This document shows, one piece after another, positions 46,866 to 57,997 of a DNA stretch of 64,000 bases. A model generated the notes under the pieces. The model made no database searches and was not told the DNA's origin. It worked only from the letters and a program-made list of their open reading frames with translations. A program made the translations under genes and the position numbers. The DNA is from Bactrocera neohumeralis (taxonomy: Eukaryota > Arthropoda > Insecta > Diptera > Tephritidae), in NCBI RefSeq assembly GCF_024586455.1, contig NC_065922.1, forward strand, positions 17,666,089 to 17,730,088, in the 5' to 3' direction. Position 1 is the stretch's first letter. Every line of letters starts with the position of its first letter.

Positions 46866-47709
46866 GGGTTTTTCAATTGGGGATGTTATAAAAATAGACT
46901 GATAAGGACAGCAAACGACGCCATATTTTTTTCCGCTCTTTTGACATTTCTCTTCAGTAAGGCTTGCCATTTCATCATGGAAAGATATACGATCCATCAA
47001 CGAGTCGAAATTATTAAAATTTGGCTCGTGACTTGGACCTGGGTTTTCAATAAGAGCACTACAAAATTTTTTTTTAAATAAAACGGTTTGGTATATCAAT
47101 GAAATTCTTTTCCAGTGAAAGTACATTCGTACTTGCTCCACGAGTCAACTTTGCAATCCGAAAAAATTACGGTTTGGTGCGGTTTATGGGCCGGCGACGT
47201 CATTGGGCCGTACTTCTGGTGTGATGATCAAAACCGGCATGTTACTGTGGATGAGAATCGCTACCGTTCAAAGATAACCGAATATTTTTGGCCCGAATCG
47301 TATTTGATGTGGACTTAGACAATATGTGGTTCCAACAGAACGGCGCCACAAGCCACACAGCGAATGTCACAATCGATTTATTGAAAAGTTTGGTCAACGT
47401 GTTATCTCACGAAATCGCCTAGTCAATTTTCGGCCTCGGTCGTGCGATTTGACGCCTTTAGACTATTTCCTGTGAGGCTACGTCAAGTCTATGGCCTTTG
47501 CCAACAAGCCAGCGACGATTGATGAACTTCGTACGAACAACGAACATGAAATTACAGCAATATCGGCCGATATATGGTTGAAAACCGTGGAAAATTGAGT
47601 TCAGCGTCTGGATTTTTGCAAGAGTTCCCGTGGTGATTATGCAAAAAATATCCCAAACCGTTTTTGTTTTATTTAAAAGAACTTTTGTAGCGCTCTTATT
47701 GAAAAACCC
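46866..47709 (+). mobile_element. Mariner-like element with palindromic ends
   Basis: Plus-strand transposase relic. A 5' piece (46,866-47,040) begins GGGTTTTTCAATTGGGGATG and carries the start MERYTIHQRVEIIKI (46,978-47,022). It is followed at 47,041 by GGGTTTTCAATAAGAGCACT, the inverse of the 3' end (47,650-47,709). Between the two copies of this terminus lies the catalytic half: EKITVWCGLWAGDVIGPYFW, VTVDENRYRSKITEYFW, the QQ-GAT block (QNGATSHTANVTIDLL in a shifted frame), SCDLTPLDYFL and ADIWLKTVEN. So 47,041-47,709 is a 669-bp unit with inverted copies of the same end of about 55 bp. Frameshifts and stops make the transposase inactive. Confidence 0.75.
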
Positions 47710-47724
47710 GTTAGTATGCCTTGT

Positions 47725-48170
47725 TGACAGTTTGGCCGGTCGAATCGAATCGATGAAAACTGTTAACATAACCTTAATTTGGCTCACCTTTACCACGATA
47801 CTCGGCTGATTGATCATTTATTTGCGGATCGTAATTATAGATCCAAGACTCATAGCCAGTACTAATACGTCTCATGATAACCTGATAGTCGGAGCGCATT
47901 GCTTCACAGTAATTTTGAGTAATTTTGAAATCAATCGTGCTTTTACTTTTCTTAGGCACAAATAATCTTTCCAAATGGCTTTCACTGATCCTTCAGATAT
48001 TCCAACGAAGCCAGTTGGAAGCTGACTGTAAATCGTCGATTTTCAAGCACAAATTCTTTCATTTTATTGACGTGTTGATCGTCAGTTGATGTTGATGGCC
48101 ATTCTGGAATTAGTTCGAAGGTCAACGCGCTCTCAACCCTACTCGACCCTCTTTGATGTGGCATTTGGCA
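47725..48170 (-). mobile_element. Mariner N-terminal and middle relic
   Basis: Minus-strand relic with ENRRFTVSFQLASL (48,000-48,050) from the DNA-binding half, and YESWIYNYDPQINDQSAEYR followed by GKGEPN (47,774-47,880). In this family the latter starts as DETW; here the catalytic D is Y, so it is dead. A frameshifted IKVMLTVF piece lies at 47,745-47,800. Confidence 0.65.
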
Positions 48171-49336
48171 CAGACGTCACTGGCAGTTATATAAACCTAG
48201 CAAAAACATATTTCGACTAATGGGTTTTCGCGCGAAATTTAAATTAAACTCCAAGACTCCATCTAACATTCACTCGCTGATTTGGCTTCCGACTGAGTAC
48301 CGATTTTTTTATCTCAATCATTGATGATGGGTTTTGTCAAAAATATGCAAGCGGCTGTGTAACTTGAGCTGTTGTACTTAAATTATTCACTTGAAATATT
48401 GAATTTACTCAACATAATAATAAATACTCTTGAGAAAATCCATGCACTGTGACTAACTATCCGTGTGAGTCATAGCAATAAATTTGTTGTCCGGCGCGGA
48501 TCTAAGAATTTCTTTGCATTTCATTAATTTGTCTAGTCGCCCCCCGGTTTTAGATTAATTTCCTGAAGAAAGGCATTTCCTGCAAAAAATGTATGCAACA
48601 AAACCAAACAAAACTGAAAAAGCGAGGGTGAAAATGTTACATGTGTCGGAAGCCACGATTCATCAGGCATGACGTGGCATGCACCTGTATGTTGCAAATG
48701 TTACAAATTCATTAAAAAAAATAACAACTTTACTTAACAATAAAATAAAAGTAAATAAAATGAAATAATTAAAAGGCATACAACAACAACAACAAAAGTA
48801 TGCCACAAGGACGGATTTGTGTGTAAATATGTAAATGTTGGCAGCGCTTGGGTGTGTTAGCAGCGGTGTGGCACATTATAATGTTGTGGTATTGTGCGCA
48901 TGCCACATTGCGGTTACGTGCACAAACAGCATACGGTAAGCAGCGATGAAATCAGCAAGCTCAAATATGCACCCGCCTACATATACACATGTATGTATAT
49001 ATGATAAGTATGTGCTCGGCAGCTGAGGCGCTGTTTGACTGCTTTTTGTTGTTGCTGATTTGGCCGTACACTCAACTGATTTCCTGGTGTGGCATGCAAA
49101 GTGTTTCTTGTTTTTTATGCTACTTTATAGCACTATATATATATAGGTATGTATGTATGCATACGTACATATGTATATGCGTGTGAGCTGCAACATGTAA
49201 TGGCTGTTGGCCTCTGACAATCGCATAATGTCAGATTTGTTTAGCGAAGCGTGGGAATCGTGCTAACAGGCGTGGAGATGCATTTGTTTATGATCGTATA
49301 GAATATTTTTCGCGAAGTTTAAATACAGTTAATATT
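48171..49336. other. No gene recognised
   Basis: AT-rich sequence with a CAACAACAACAACAAAA run at 48,781-48,797 and TATGTA repeats at 48,980-49,000 and 49,130-49,180. Nothing coding. Confidence 0.45.
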
Positions 49337-49486
49337 TATCGATCAATGTCAGTTAATAGTTATCGATCAATCGATTAATTATCGACTACAAGACGCTGAT
49401 TTATTATAACAATAATCGATTAATCTATCGACTTCAGTAATAATCGATAATATTATTTATCGGAAGTTTGGATCTTTTTTTCGATA
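49337..49486. promoter_or_regulatory. Cluster of CGATA/TATCG motifs
   Basis: Seven CGATA or TATCG pentamers within 150 bp: 49,337, 49,361, 49,380, 49,426, 49,445, 49,458 and 49,482. Several sit within ATCGAT. Clustered CGATA is the known binding pattern of the fly boundary protein BEAF-32 and overlaps the DREF site TATCGATA. Function here is inference. Confidence 0.35.
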
Positions 49487-49699
49487 TTTGGTATAGTTAC
49501 CATACAATATACCTTTTTCTTTCAGTTGGAATGTCTAGTTTCTTCGAAGTAGTGTTCTCGAAGCTTAAGCTTCTCTTAATTTACTGTTAAGAGCATGCAA
49601 AAGAAGTTCGAGTTTTAATTAAAGTATAGGGAAATATGCTTTAAGCAAAAAATGTGAATTGAGAAGATTATTTTTTTTGAAGATTACTTCCTTGATATG

Positions 49700-50385
49700 T
49701 TGGCCGCGGCTACGTCGCGGATGGTCCATCCGTTGAAGCATTTCGACTGGTAATTGGCGAATACTATCGTGATGCTTTGCTCCATAGTCTTTAGACGTTA
49801 CTTATCCTCACATTAAAGAGTCTAACTGTGTGTTATTACACTATCTTGGCGGTCAATTAACCGGCCCAAAACGTGAAATTACCTACTTATCGAGGTGTTT
49901 TCTCAATATATCCACTGATAGATGCGATGTGTGGGAAGTGACGACTCCTTGTTGCAACCAAATGTTGCCGATTTCACGAGCTTCAATTTCATGCATAAAA
50001 TAGTCGGTTATCATGGCGCGATAACTGTCACCATTGACGGTTACGTCTTCTTTGGCATTATTTTTGAAGAAATATGGACCGATGATTCCAACGGCCAGCA
50101 AACTGCACCAAATCGTTATTTTTTCCGGATGAATGACAGTTCTTGGATCTCTTCAGCTTGCTCTTTGTTCCAAATGGGGCAAATTTGCTTTCTTACATAC
50201 CCATTCAGCCAGAAGTGAGCCAGGAATGGGTCTCATCGCTGAACAAAATTTGGCTCGATCCTTTTGGAATTTTTCAAGAGCCCAGAGAGCGAAACAATGT
50301 CGCTTGGGAAGGTCGAGCGGCTTCAGTTCTTGACGTAAAATGCGACAAGTCATTCCATACGGTATCCTAGCAAACAAAAAAGTTG
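49700..50385 (-). mobile_element. Mariner-like transposase relic
   Basis: Minus-strand relic of the transposase group seen at 29.7 and 47.0 kb. Order on that strand: CRILRQELKPLDLPKRHCFA and LWALEKFQKDRAKFCSAMRP (50,153-50,377); GIIGPYFFKNNAKEDVTVNG and YRAMITDYFMHEIEAREIGN (49,930-50,095); IWLQQGVVTSHTSHLSVDIL (second catalytic region, where the family has QQDGATCHTA; the D is replaced by G, the next residue having shifted). A decayed C-terminus with QLPVEMLQRMDHP lies at 49,715-49,770. Not functional. Confidence 0.75.
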
Positions 50386-51261
50386 TCTACACTTAGGCGC
50401 ATTAAGATATACGAAGAAATCTAATATTTCACTTTCACCCACATATTATTTCATGAATATATCACACATTATCGATATCAATTAAAATAATCGATACTTT
50501 ATTCTTTGCTAATACTCAGCACTGGCGTAAAGAATGTGAGATAAACATAAGCACATAAAAACTTCTTCACATAAAAACGCTTCTGTGAATAATGTCATTC
50601 ACACGCGTCGAGTTCGAGATCTGACAATGACTCATTGAATTCAAGTTCTCGATTAATTTGCAGACAATTATGTGAGATTTTTCCCGCGCCTTCATTGACT
50701 ATAAATATGTTTGTCTGTATGTCTGTGTGTGTAAATTCGCAGACGTGTTTCGCTTCACATCTTCGCGCGCTTGGCTCAAGGTGAACTCAATCACAGAAAT
50801 TACACAATTCGCACAACTTGTTACATGACTTACTCACCTTCCACCGCTGCCTTCGCATCTCATCAATACCTACCTTTAAGTTTTGAAATGGGTAAGTCAC
50901 GTTTCGCTTTTTTTATACCGGTTTATTGCTTTACATTTTGGTGTACTTTTTAGTTGGTGACGTACTTTTATTTTACTTTGCAGGAAGGTTAGCAAATTTG
51001 AAAACAAAATAAAGAAGTTTGGATGATTTTGACTGTTGCATCAGTTTTTTGGTTTCCGAAAAATTGTGTTTTTGTAGTTGAGTTATTTTTCGCTTCACAG
51101 AAATTTCAAAGAATTTTTCTTGAGTTCAAAATTTATATTTAAGTCTATCTCCCAAACTTTAACAAGTTGGTAAAGAGCCAATGAAAAATATGTTAGGACT
51201 GTTAGAAAGGTGTGGTTTTACCCACTGCCTTACAAATATATACAAAAAGGGTTAATATCTA
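50386..51261. other. Mostly non-coding
   Basis: AT-rich apart from 50,580-50,890. See the candidate exon listed separately. No transposon similarity seen. Confidence 0.4.
50700..50891 (+). promoter_or_regulatory. Possible TATA promoter and first exon
   Basis: A TATAAATA string at 50700-50707 is followed by about 180 bp with no repeats and then ATGG|GTAAGTCAC, a strong donor with GT at 50892-50893. The ATG at 50888 would give a one-codon coding exon or be part of a leader. It could be an alternative first exon of the 2621 gene or of another gene. Weak evidence. Confidence 0.2.
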
Positions 51262-51350
51262 TTCGAACTTCTTCATGGTCTGGCAATGAAGCGTCTGCTC
51301 CATCGTCATCAACTGGGGAGTCGGGTTCTCCATATCCTGGTGTTGTGATG
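51262..51350 (-). mobile_element. Short RTE-like LINE fragment
   Basis: The text CTTCATGGTCTGGCAATGAA.. through TCTCCATATCCTGGTGTT matches 13,296-13,372 base for base with few mismatches. That part encodes the segment just before RT (PIPPIDDDGADFPLPDHEEF). It is isolated from any other LINE sequence. Confidence 0.65.
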
Positions 51351-52385
51351 GAGAAGTACTAGTATTCCATGCGTACGAGGGCCTTCTACTGTTTTCAAAA
51401 TTTTTTTTGCGTTGCAAATGGGCGATTTTTGGATAAGCGGTTGAGGACTAACGGACGGGGTATTGGGCAATAAAAATGCATGCTCTCGCATAAAGTGTGA
51501 ATGAGTGGAAGTTAGCAGATACTTACCTACTTACTTAAGTTTTATGATAAAATGTATTAAGAATTATCTACACATGCAATATGTATAAAAACATGAGCTC
51601 ACATATACATATGTTTTTTTTTTTATATACATATGTATGTATGAATATATGTGGTTGCACACTCAGAGAACTTTACGGCTTTACAGTTATACACGTTATC
51701 TGTAGCAGATATAAAGAGTGTGCTTGTGTGTGCCGCGCATTTATGTGTCGACACATTTGTTGTTGTTGCCTGTTTACACGCATTTTGCATTCATTTTAAA
51801 TGTTGCATAAATGTACCGTTATGCGGCAACATTTTACGACAGTCTGACAAAAGCGGCTTGGCAGCGCGCGATCCGCAGCGCAGAGCAACAGCTTCGTGCT
51901 AACCGTTTGCCAACATGAATATTAATTTGCGCTTACATTTATTGCAACAACAACACACACATACTTACATGCATATGTAGGTATATTTAAACATGTAGTT
52001 GCATATGTGTGGGTTTGCGTGCGCTGAAAACTTTTGGTGAGCATGCACTTATCTACACAGCGTCTGGTGTATGTACTCTTGTGTGTGTATGTGTGTGAGC
52101 GCGCGCGAAATTGTTGTTTTCCAGCAACGGAGCACATGTTGCAGGCAACAAAGCGTAAAGTGTTAATCATCAAGAAATTTCGCATGAACACCGTCGTCAG
52201 CCAACACCTTTTGCGGAGAGTCCACCACCGGCACGCCCCAGCCCCTTTCAAGCACTCACTCACAGTGTCCTTCAAACACTCGAAAACAAAAACAATTTTG
52301 CGGCGCGTGAAACTGTCGCTTGACAAGTAGATACGCGCACGGAACTGTTTGTGGAATAAAAAGTTATAAGTACCCTGTAGGAAAA
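51351..52385. other. No gene recognised
   Basis: TATGTA and CA/TG microsatellites at 51,600-51,640, 51,950-51,980 and 52,080-52,100. The 98- and 134-residue open frames here overlap on opposite strands and show no motif. Confidence 0.4.
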
Positions 52386-52389
52386 TCAG

Positions 52390-53565
52390 AACTTGGCTCT
52401 AGAAAAGAAACACGAGAGCGTTCAACGGGCTGCGCTCATCAGCATGTTTGGTGCAGTAAGGTCCACTCCAACCATGGCACTTAACGCCATCTGGCACATA
52501 TTGCCCGTGGACATAGCCAGAAGGTGTGTGGCTGCGAAAGTCGCCATCAGACTCAGAGAGTCTAGTCGAAGAAAGAACACGTGTCTGAACACTCGGAAAT
52601 CCTCACATACTTTGACTTCATACCGGATCACTTGGATCATGGAGTCACCAAACCGAACTCTGGCGGCTCCTTCTCTACCCATATACCGGCGAGAGAGTTG
52701 TGTGTGGGAAGAAGCCGTTGGAGGAGAGGGACAGTCGGGTCTACGGAACAGGAGCGGACCCGGATTTTTTATCCGGCCAAGGACTGTCAACTCGGCAGAA
52801 TTCTGTCGCCACAACAACACCAACATGGGAGGGAAGTTGGTGGAGAGGTTTACTGTCAGGAGCTCTCTATCAACCCCAGTTTCAGACTTCTTGACTATTG
52901 CAGTGTCTTCCAGGCCGAGATTGCAGCCATTGAACGAACAGTAGCAGCGAGTGCCTTTGTGATAATACTGGTATGGGTGCCAGGCCACAGCGGAATCGCA
53001 GGAAACTGCAAAGCTGTTGAGCTAGCAAGAAAAGGCACCCTAGAACCGCTATGAGTAGAATGGGAGCGAGTCGGTGGTTCTGTATTCTTTTGTGTTCTAC
53101 TAATAGATAGCTGGGCTTTGCGGGAGCTTGGTTAGCACTGGACCACCATCAGTACATGCGCTGTCGCAAAAGTCTTTTGGCCCAAGATCGATCGCAATAG
53201 ATCTAGTGATCTCTTTGCCTTCAGCAAGGCTAGCTTCTGTCCTATTGGCGTCCACGTAGTAAGGCTGAGAATCTTACCACACGCCATCTGCAGAAACTGT
53301 ATGAAAAAAGATGGGGTGGAGACAACTCAATACTTCCTTCTTGACTGTACCGCGTTTGGGAGGTCAAAACTTAAACACTTGCGAGCGCATACCATCAGAC
53401 AACCCACAGAACTGGCGGGAATGGAAATAAAACGCTTGTGCAAATTTGTATTGGCTAGTAAGCTTTTTGCTAATTTATAAGTTCGAACACAGGAGCTCTT
53501 CTTTTTTATGGCCTCACACAGGACTAAATATAATAGTCCAAGTGCGATCTTTGATCAGCCCCCTT
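52390..53565 (+). mobile_element. LINE fragment with RNase H domain
   Basis: Plus-strand relic. Frame 1 reads RAALISMFGAVRSTPTMALN and HILPVDIARRCVAAKVAIRL, the region between RT and RNase H. After a frameshift near 52,580, frame 2 reads SEILTYFDFIPDHLDHGVTK, then RIFYPAKDCQLG, and VFQAEIAAIERTV (catalytic E) joined by a deletion to LVWVPGHSGIAGN, the conserved RNase H C-terminal motif (52,969-53,007). A cysteine tail follows at 53,160-53,450 (CRNCMKKDGVETTQYFLLDC). The first RNase H aspartate is not recognisable. Inactive. Confidence 0.8.
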
Positions 53566-55605
53566 CTCTAGTATCGAACCCCAAAAAAGGTAGCAGAGAG
53601 TAGTTTTCTGCTGGTAAATCACGTACTAAATTCTCTTCCACATGAATTAGATTTTATAATTGTTGCTTAGAACTCAATAGCCGATGGAAGTATGCAATTT
53701 CTACAGGGCAGTTGTAAGTAAGCCTCTATTTGTGCGGTGGTCGCTCGTTATTGGTGTCACTGCGGTTAAACACACACACACTCATAAGTGCTTATATCTG
53801 AAATTAAATATTTTTTTATTTGTGAATATTTCTATCAACTTTTACGCGCTCAAAAATGCAAGGTATTTACATATACCCTCATTCGTGCCATTCATAGGGG
53901 TATTAGCGTGCTTGTGCTGATTTACTTTTTGCACTTACTGCTCTCTCCCCCCATTCGCAATCGAAATTAGCGCAACTCAGTTATTTAATTGACACTCATC
54001 AAGTTGTGTTGACACACTTTTCATTCAATTTCTAGTTTTTTTGTTGGAAAATCACAGTTTCAGTCAATTAGCGCACATACTTTGGAAAGTAAAAAAAACA
54101 CAGTTATTTATTTAATTTCGAGTGAAAAAGTATCTCCGTGAAAGCATTCGGTTTGAGTGCACTTCTGCATTAGAATGTCTGGCCTATAAGCAAATAGCAG
54201 AAATAAAACTATTTTTTTTTTGTTTTAGTTACGAGTGTTTTTTTCGCACACACTTAGTTGCTTAAAATGTGAAAAGTTTTTATTTTGAAAAACTAATTCC
54301 TAAAAGCTTTTGAGTGGCTTGAAAGTATTTTTTGTTCCCAAAAAGTATTTTTTGTCTTCCAATTTTGTTTGCATTAAACAAATTTTCACATATTCCAAGT
54401 ACTTAACAAATACTTATGGACTTACTTTGTGAAGTGAAGTATTTGAGTGAAATTAGTTTGGGAAATTTTTGCTATTCGCGTTTTTTAATAAGTCGAGTGG
54501 CGTTATTAGGTCAACAGGCTTTCTTTCAAAGTTTTCTTTTGAAACTAATCACTACTATTTATATTTTTTATTTCTTATAAGTAGTAAGCTTTCAGAGAGG
54601 CTTTTCAAACTATTTCTTTTATAAAAAAATAATATAATGCCTTGTATTTTGTTTTCTATAGAAAAATTATATTATCTTTATCTTGAGTTGAAGAAAGTAT
54701 GCACTCATCACTATGAAGATATTTGAGAGTACTTGAGGATTTTGTATGCAGAAAATAAAATTATGCGCTCAGCTCATAGAAAAGAAAACGATTCTGTGAA
54801 TTATTATAATTAATAGTTAGAAGTTAAACGAAGATTTTGTTTTATAAATTCTTTTTTTTTTTGGTTAAGAAGATTTGTCTTTTATATCAAGAGAAACTTC
54901 ACCAAAAAATATAATGCCTATTTAAATATACATAACTTCTAATTATATGAGAATTATACATATCTCATATAATTAGAAGTTAAGTATATATATATCATAA
55001 TGATATAACAGAATATTCCATACTCTTGCAACTTGCAAGGATTAAAATCAGCGAAGTACCTTCAGTTTTCAGCGGATCTTATGCATTGCAAGCACAACTA
55101 CGCACCGTTATAAGAAAAACATGCTCCTCAATTTTATTAAGATGGCTCACATATTGACCGATACCAGTATATGCGATACAAAGCTACCCGGAATTTCGAA
55201 AATCTTTATATTAAATATATTGGAGCTAAGGAAATATTGGTCCGATCTCTGTGAGTTTCAATCACACATAGACCGATATTTGCGGTAAAAAGTCAACTAA
55301 GCACTGGCTTTGGACAGTTTTGCTTTGACTTGGGCAATTTTTGGTCATATGGTGGCATGCTTTTCTTATCAAAGTTCGAATCTTGTCCGAAAAATATTTC
55401 CTCATAGTTGGTATATTTGCGAAAAAATAACTGTACATTCGAAGATTCCAGAAACGTCTATGACAATCACGTGCGTTTTTGTTTGATCATTGAAATAGAC
55501 GCACTTTACATTTCTTTGTCTTCCGTAAAGAAGTGAAGTTTTTTCAATTGAGAAAGTACTAAAAATAAACAAATATATTGTTTTCGAGCTATATTTAAAG
55601 TAAAA
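53566..55605. other. No gene recognised
   Basis: Very AT-rich sequence with T-runs near 54,212-54,222 and 54,849-54,863. The perfect hairpin at 54,933-54,982 is listed separately. Nothing coding. Confidence 0.45.
54933..54982. repeat. Perfect 20-bp hairpin with 10-base loop
   Basis: Arms 54933-54952 and 54963-54982 are exact inverse complements over 20 bases, separated by 10 bases. The pairing stops cleanly at both edges. Confidence 0.9.
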
Positions 55606-56760
55606 ATGGCAAAAGCTGCTATTCTGAGCTTATTGGAACGTGAAAAAGTAAACTTTTTTCACTCCCAAGGACTATACAATCGAAACATTGCCAAACAGAT
55701 AAAACGCAGCTTCAGAACCATTGATAGATATTTAAAGGATCCAGAGGCATACGGAGAAGCACTATCTCAACAATCAGTACGCAAAATTCTTAGAATTACT
55801 TCAAATTCGACTAAGTCTGCAGCTAAGATTAAGGAATTAGCCGGAGTAAAAGTAAGCCTTTCAACTGTTCAGCGTACAATCAGAAATACAGACCAAAGCG
55901 TTTAAAAATCAAGAAAAACCCACTCTGAATGAACTACGCAAGGAAACACGGCTTCGATTCGCGAAAGAATACATGACGTTGTATATTCAATCTAACAATC
56001 AACTTAATGATTGGCGTTCAGTTGCCTTTACTGTTGAAAAACGTTTTAAGTGGCTATACCAGTCTTACTCATGAAAAATGATGCGATTTTCGTGCATTTT
56101 TTTTAAAAGAAAGTACTCTACCGAATGTTTCGAAAATGTTTGGATATATAAGGTATATTTTCAGCTATATTTTAAGATCTTTGTTTTGCAAAAATTATTG
56201 GAAAATAACGAAGTTATGTGTTGTGTTCGGAGGTGCCAAAAAAAGTTCCTTAACTGCTGACATGATTCTGGACGAATGAACAGCTGAAACAAAAAAATTC
56301 AAAAAGGTTACTAAAGATAAAGGTTTTTCGTATACAATGACGTATGATTTTTGAAAAATATTAAAAATTACCAAAATGGCGTAGTTCTGAAATAAAGCGT
56401 CGGTTTTTTAGGTAAATAATATAATATATATATAATATATTCAAGAATACTCAGTTTCAGTATAAAGTCGATCGGTCAATTTCTCGTTGAGTTATGATTT
56501 CAGCGGTTTTGAAAAATGTCGTTTCGTGAAAAACGCGTTTAAAGCTTCAACTAACGACCTATATATATCCCTGCGAGCGTTCGCTCTTCAGAACGCTGCC
56601 ATTCAAAAACTATTCACGATACCTTGCCGATTTCATAGGAAATTTTTGAAAATATAAACTATCGAAAAACCAAAAAAGTGTCAGACTGGTATAGCCCCTT
56701 AATTTAGATGGCCCTGATATGCTTTCAATACTATTAACACGATTTGCGGAAAGATGATCT
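55606..56760 (+). mobile_element. Tc1-like transposase gene split by a MITE
   Basis: The open frame from the ATG at 55606 encodes a Tc1/Tc3-type DNA-binding region: LSLLEREKVNFFHSQGLYNR then NIAKQIKRSFRTIDRYLKDP (first helix-turn-helix) and KSAAKIKELAGVKVSLSTVQ RTI (second). After a one-frame shift near 55,895 it continues KRLKIKKNPLLNELRKETRL, RFAKEYMTLY and DWRSVAFTVEKRF (about 55,900-56,047); the family has D where V now precedes EKRF, so the first catalytic residue is lost. The MITE at 56,050-56,698 interrupts here, and the frame resumes as NLDGPDMLS right after it. Later parts are cut by the Harbinger element. Confidence 0.8.
56050..56698. mobile_element. TTAA-flanked MITE inside the Tc1-like gene
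   Basis: A 649-bp non-coding element with inverted ends: GTGGCTATACCAGTCT on the left (56050-56065) and AGACTGGTATAGCCCC on the right (56683-56698), one mismatch at the second base. TTAA sits directly outside both ends (56046-56049 and 56699-56702). A TTAA duplication is the hallmark of piggyBac-type integration. Removing the element and one TTAA restores the Tc1-like reading frame across EKRF-NLDGPD, which confirms the borders. Confidence 0.8.
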
Positions 56761-56961
56761 ATACTTCCGAGTGAATATCAAACAAAATTCGTTTTCAATC
56801 CGGCATTTGGTGTTCTGTGTTTCACTTTCACAATTTCAATTCCACACTTTTTCTAAAATGAATTCCGAGTGAATACGCATGTTCTGGAAAACGAATTCAC
56901 AAGAAAAAATTCGGTTAGCATTCACATCAGTTTCAATTTGCGGATTTGGTGTATAAAAGAA

Positions 56962-57844
56962 ATGTAAGTAATTAAAAATTAAAAATATTGTAGTTTTAAC
57001 ACGTACTTTAACAACTTTTAAAGGGGCAAACACAAGAATGCAACCCAAGAAGCAATCCTTCTTCAATTTATGGAGAAGCACAGCAATATCGCCCGAGGAT
57101 TTGTCAAAGGCGACAAAATAAAAGTAGACGCGCTATGGAGAGATTTAGTGGCAGATTTAAATAAAAATGGTCCCCCCCAAAAAGATGTATCTGGCTGGAA
57201 AAAGGTTAACAAACAAATAAAACTTATCAAAGTAATTTAAATTGTAAATATTTTTACAGGTTTGGATGGACTGGAAGGCCTTTATCAGAAAGAAAGTGGC
57301 GCATAATACTTCCGAGGCCAGAGCAACCGGGGGAGGACCGTTCAATAAGCATGTCCTTACTCCGACAGAAGACGCGATTGCCCAATTATGCGGCATATAT
57401 ACAGTGGTAGAAGGCGTGCCTAATACGCAGAGCTTTGGTGTTCCATCAGAGAGGAAAGACTCAGCTTCTGACACTCCCGATGATGAAGAGCCTCTTCACT
57501 CCACTAGCAATGTCGCCGCTGCGGGGCGGTCTCGCAGGCGGGAACCCGCTGTAGCTGACTGCATGACAAACATCAGCGAACAGACAAACGCCATGAAAGC
57601 TGTAGTGGATGGGTTGAAAGAAATTTTGGAGGAAACCAAAAACAAAAACACAAATTTATTTACACTTTGCGAGGCTGTTAAAGAACTTACTGTGACCTTA
57701 AAAGAAGGAAACATTGAAAGTATGCGTCATCATTACCAGATGGAAAAGTTACGGCAAGAAGACAATGAGCTAAAGCTGAAAGAAATTGAAATTGCCGAGT
57801 TTAAAGTGTTTGCGGAACAAAATTACTGTAACAAACAGCCGTAG
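56962..57844 (+). CDS. Harbinger Myb/SANT-like DNA-binding protein
   Basis: Second protein of the Harbinger element; in this superfamily it binds the element ends and helps the nuclease enter the nucleus. Proposed structure: AT at 56962-56963, donor GTAAGT at 56964, acceptor at 57023; exon 57024-57204; donor GTTAAC at 57205, acceptor ACAG at 57259; exon 57260-57844. The spliced frame starts MGKHKNATQEAILLQFMEKH, so the start codon itself would be split by an intron. Domain order: tri-helix/Myb-like fold with ARGFVKGDKIKVDALWRDL, GPPQKDVSGWKKVWMDWK and ATGGGPFNKHVLTPTEDAI; then a Pro/Ser linker; then a charged coiled coil (LKEILEETKNKN to MEKLRQEDNELKLKEIEIAE). No stop or frameshift inside. 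AATAAA follows at 57,930. Confidence 0.75.
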
Positions 57845-57997
57845 AAAGAATATACGAGTATAGATATGTACATAAACAAGTTTTTGTTTGCTTTGAATTC
57901 ATTTTATTTTAGTTTTTGAATTTTTGGAATAAATAAACGCTTATTTTAACGCATAAATTTATATGCCTGTACATTTATTGTTTTTATTTATGTTTTT

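Noticed and set aside
50771..50953. 60-residue plus-strand frame as a gene
   Set aside because: It depends on a TTG start and reads through a strong splice donor at 50,892; I kept only the promoter/exon possibility.
52422..52988. 188-residue minus-strand open frame
   Set aside because: Antisense shadow of the LINE RNase H region, whose sense frame carries the LVWVPGHSGIAGN motif.
57496..57714. Minus-strand frame within the Harbinger Myb gene
   Set aside because: Antisense shadow; the plus-strand frame carries conserved residues and a coiled coil.
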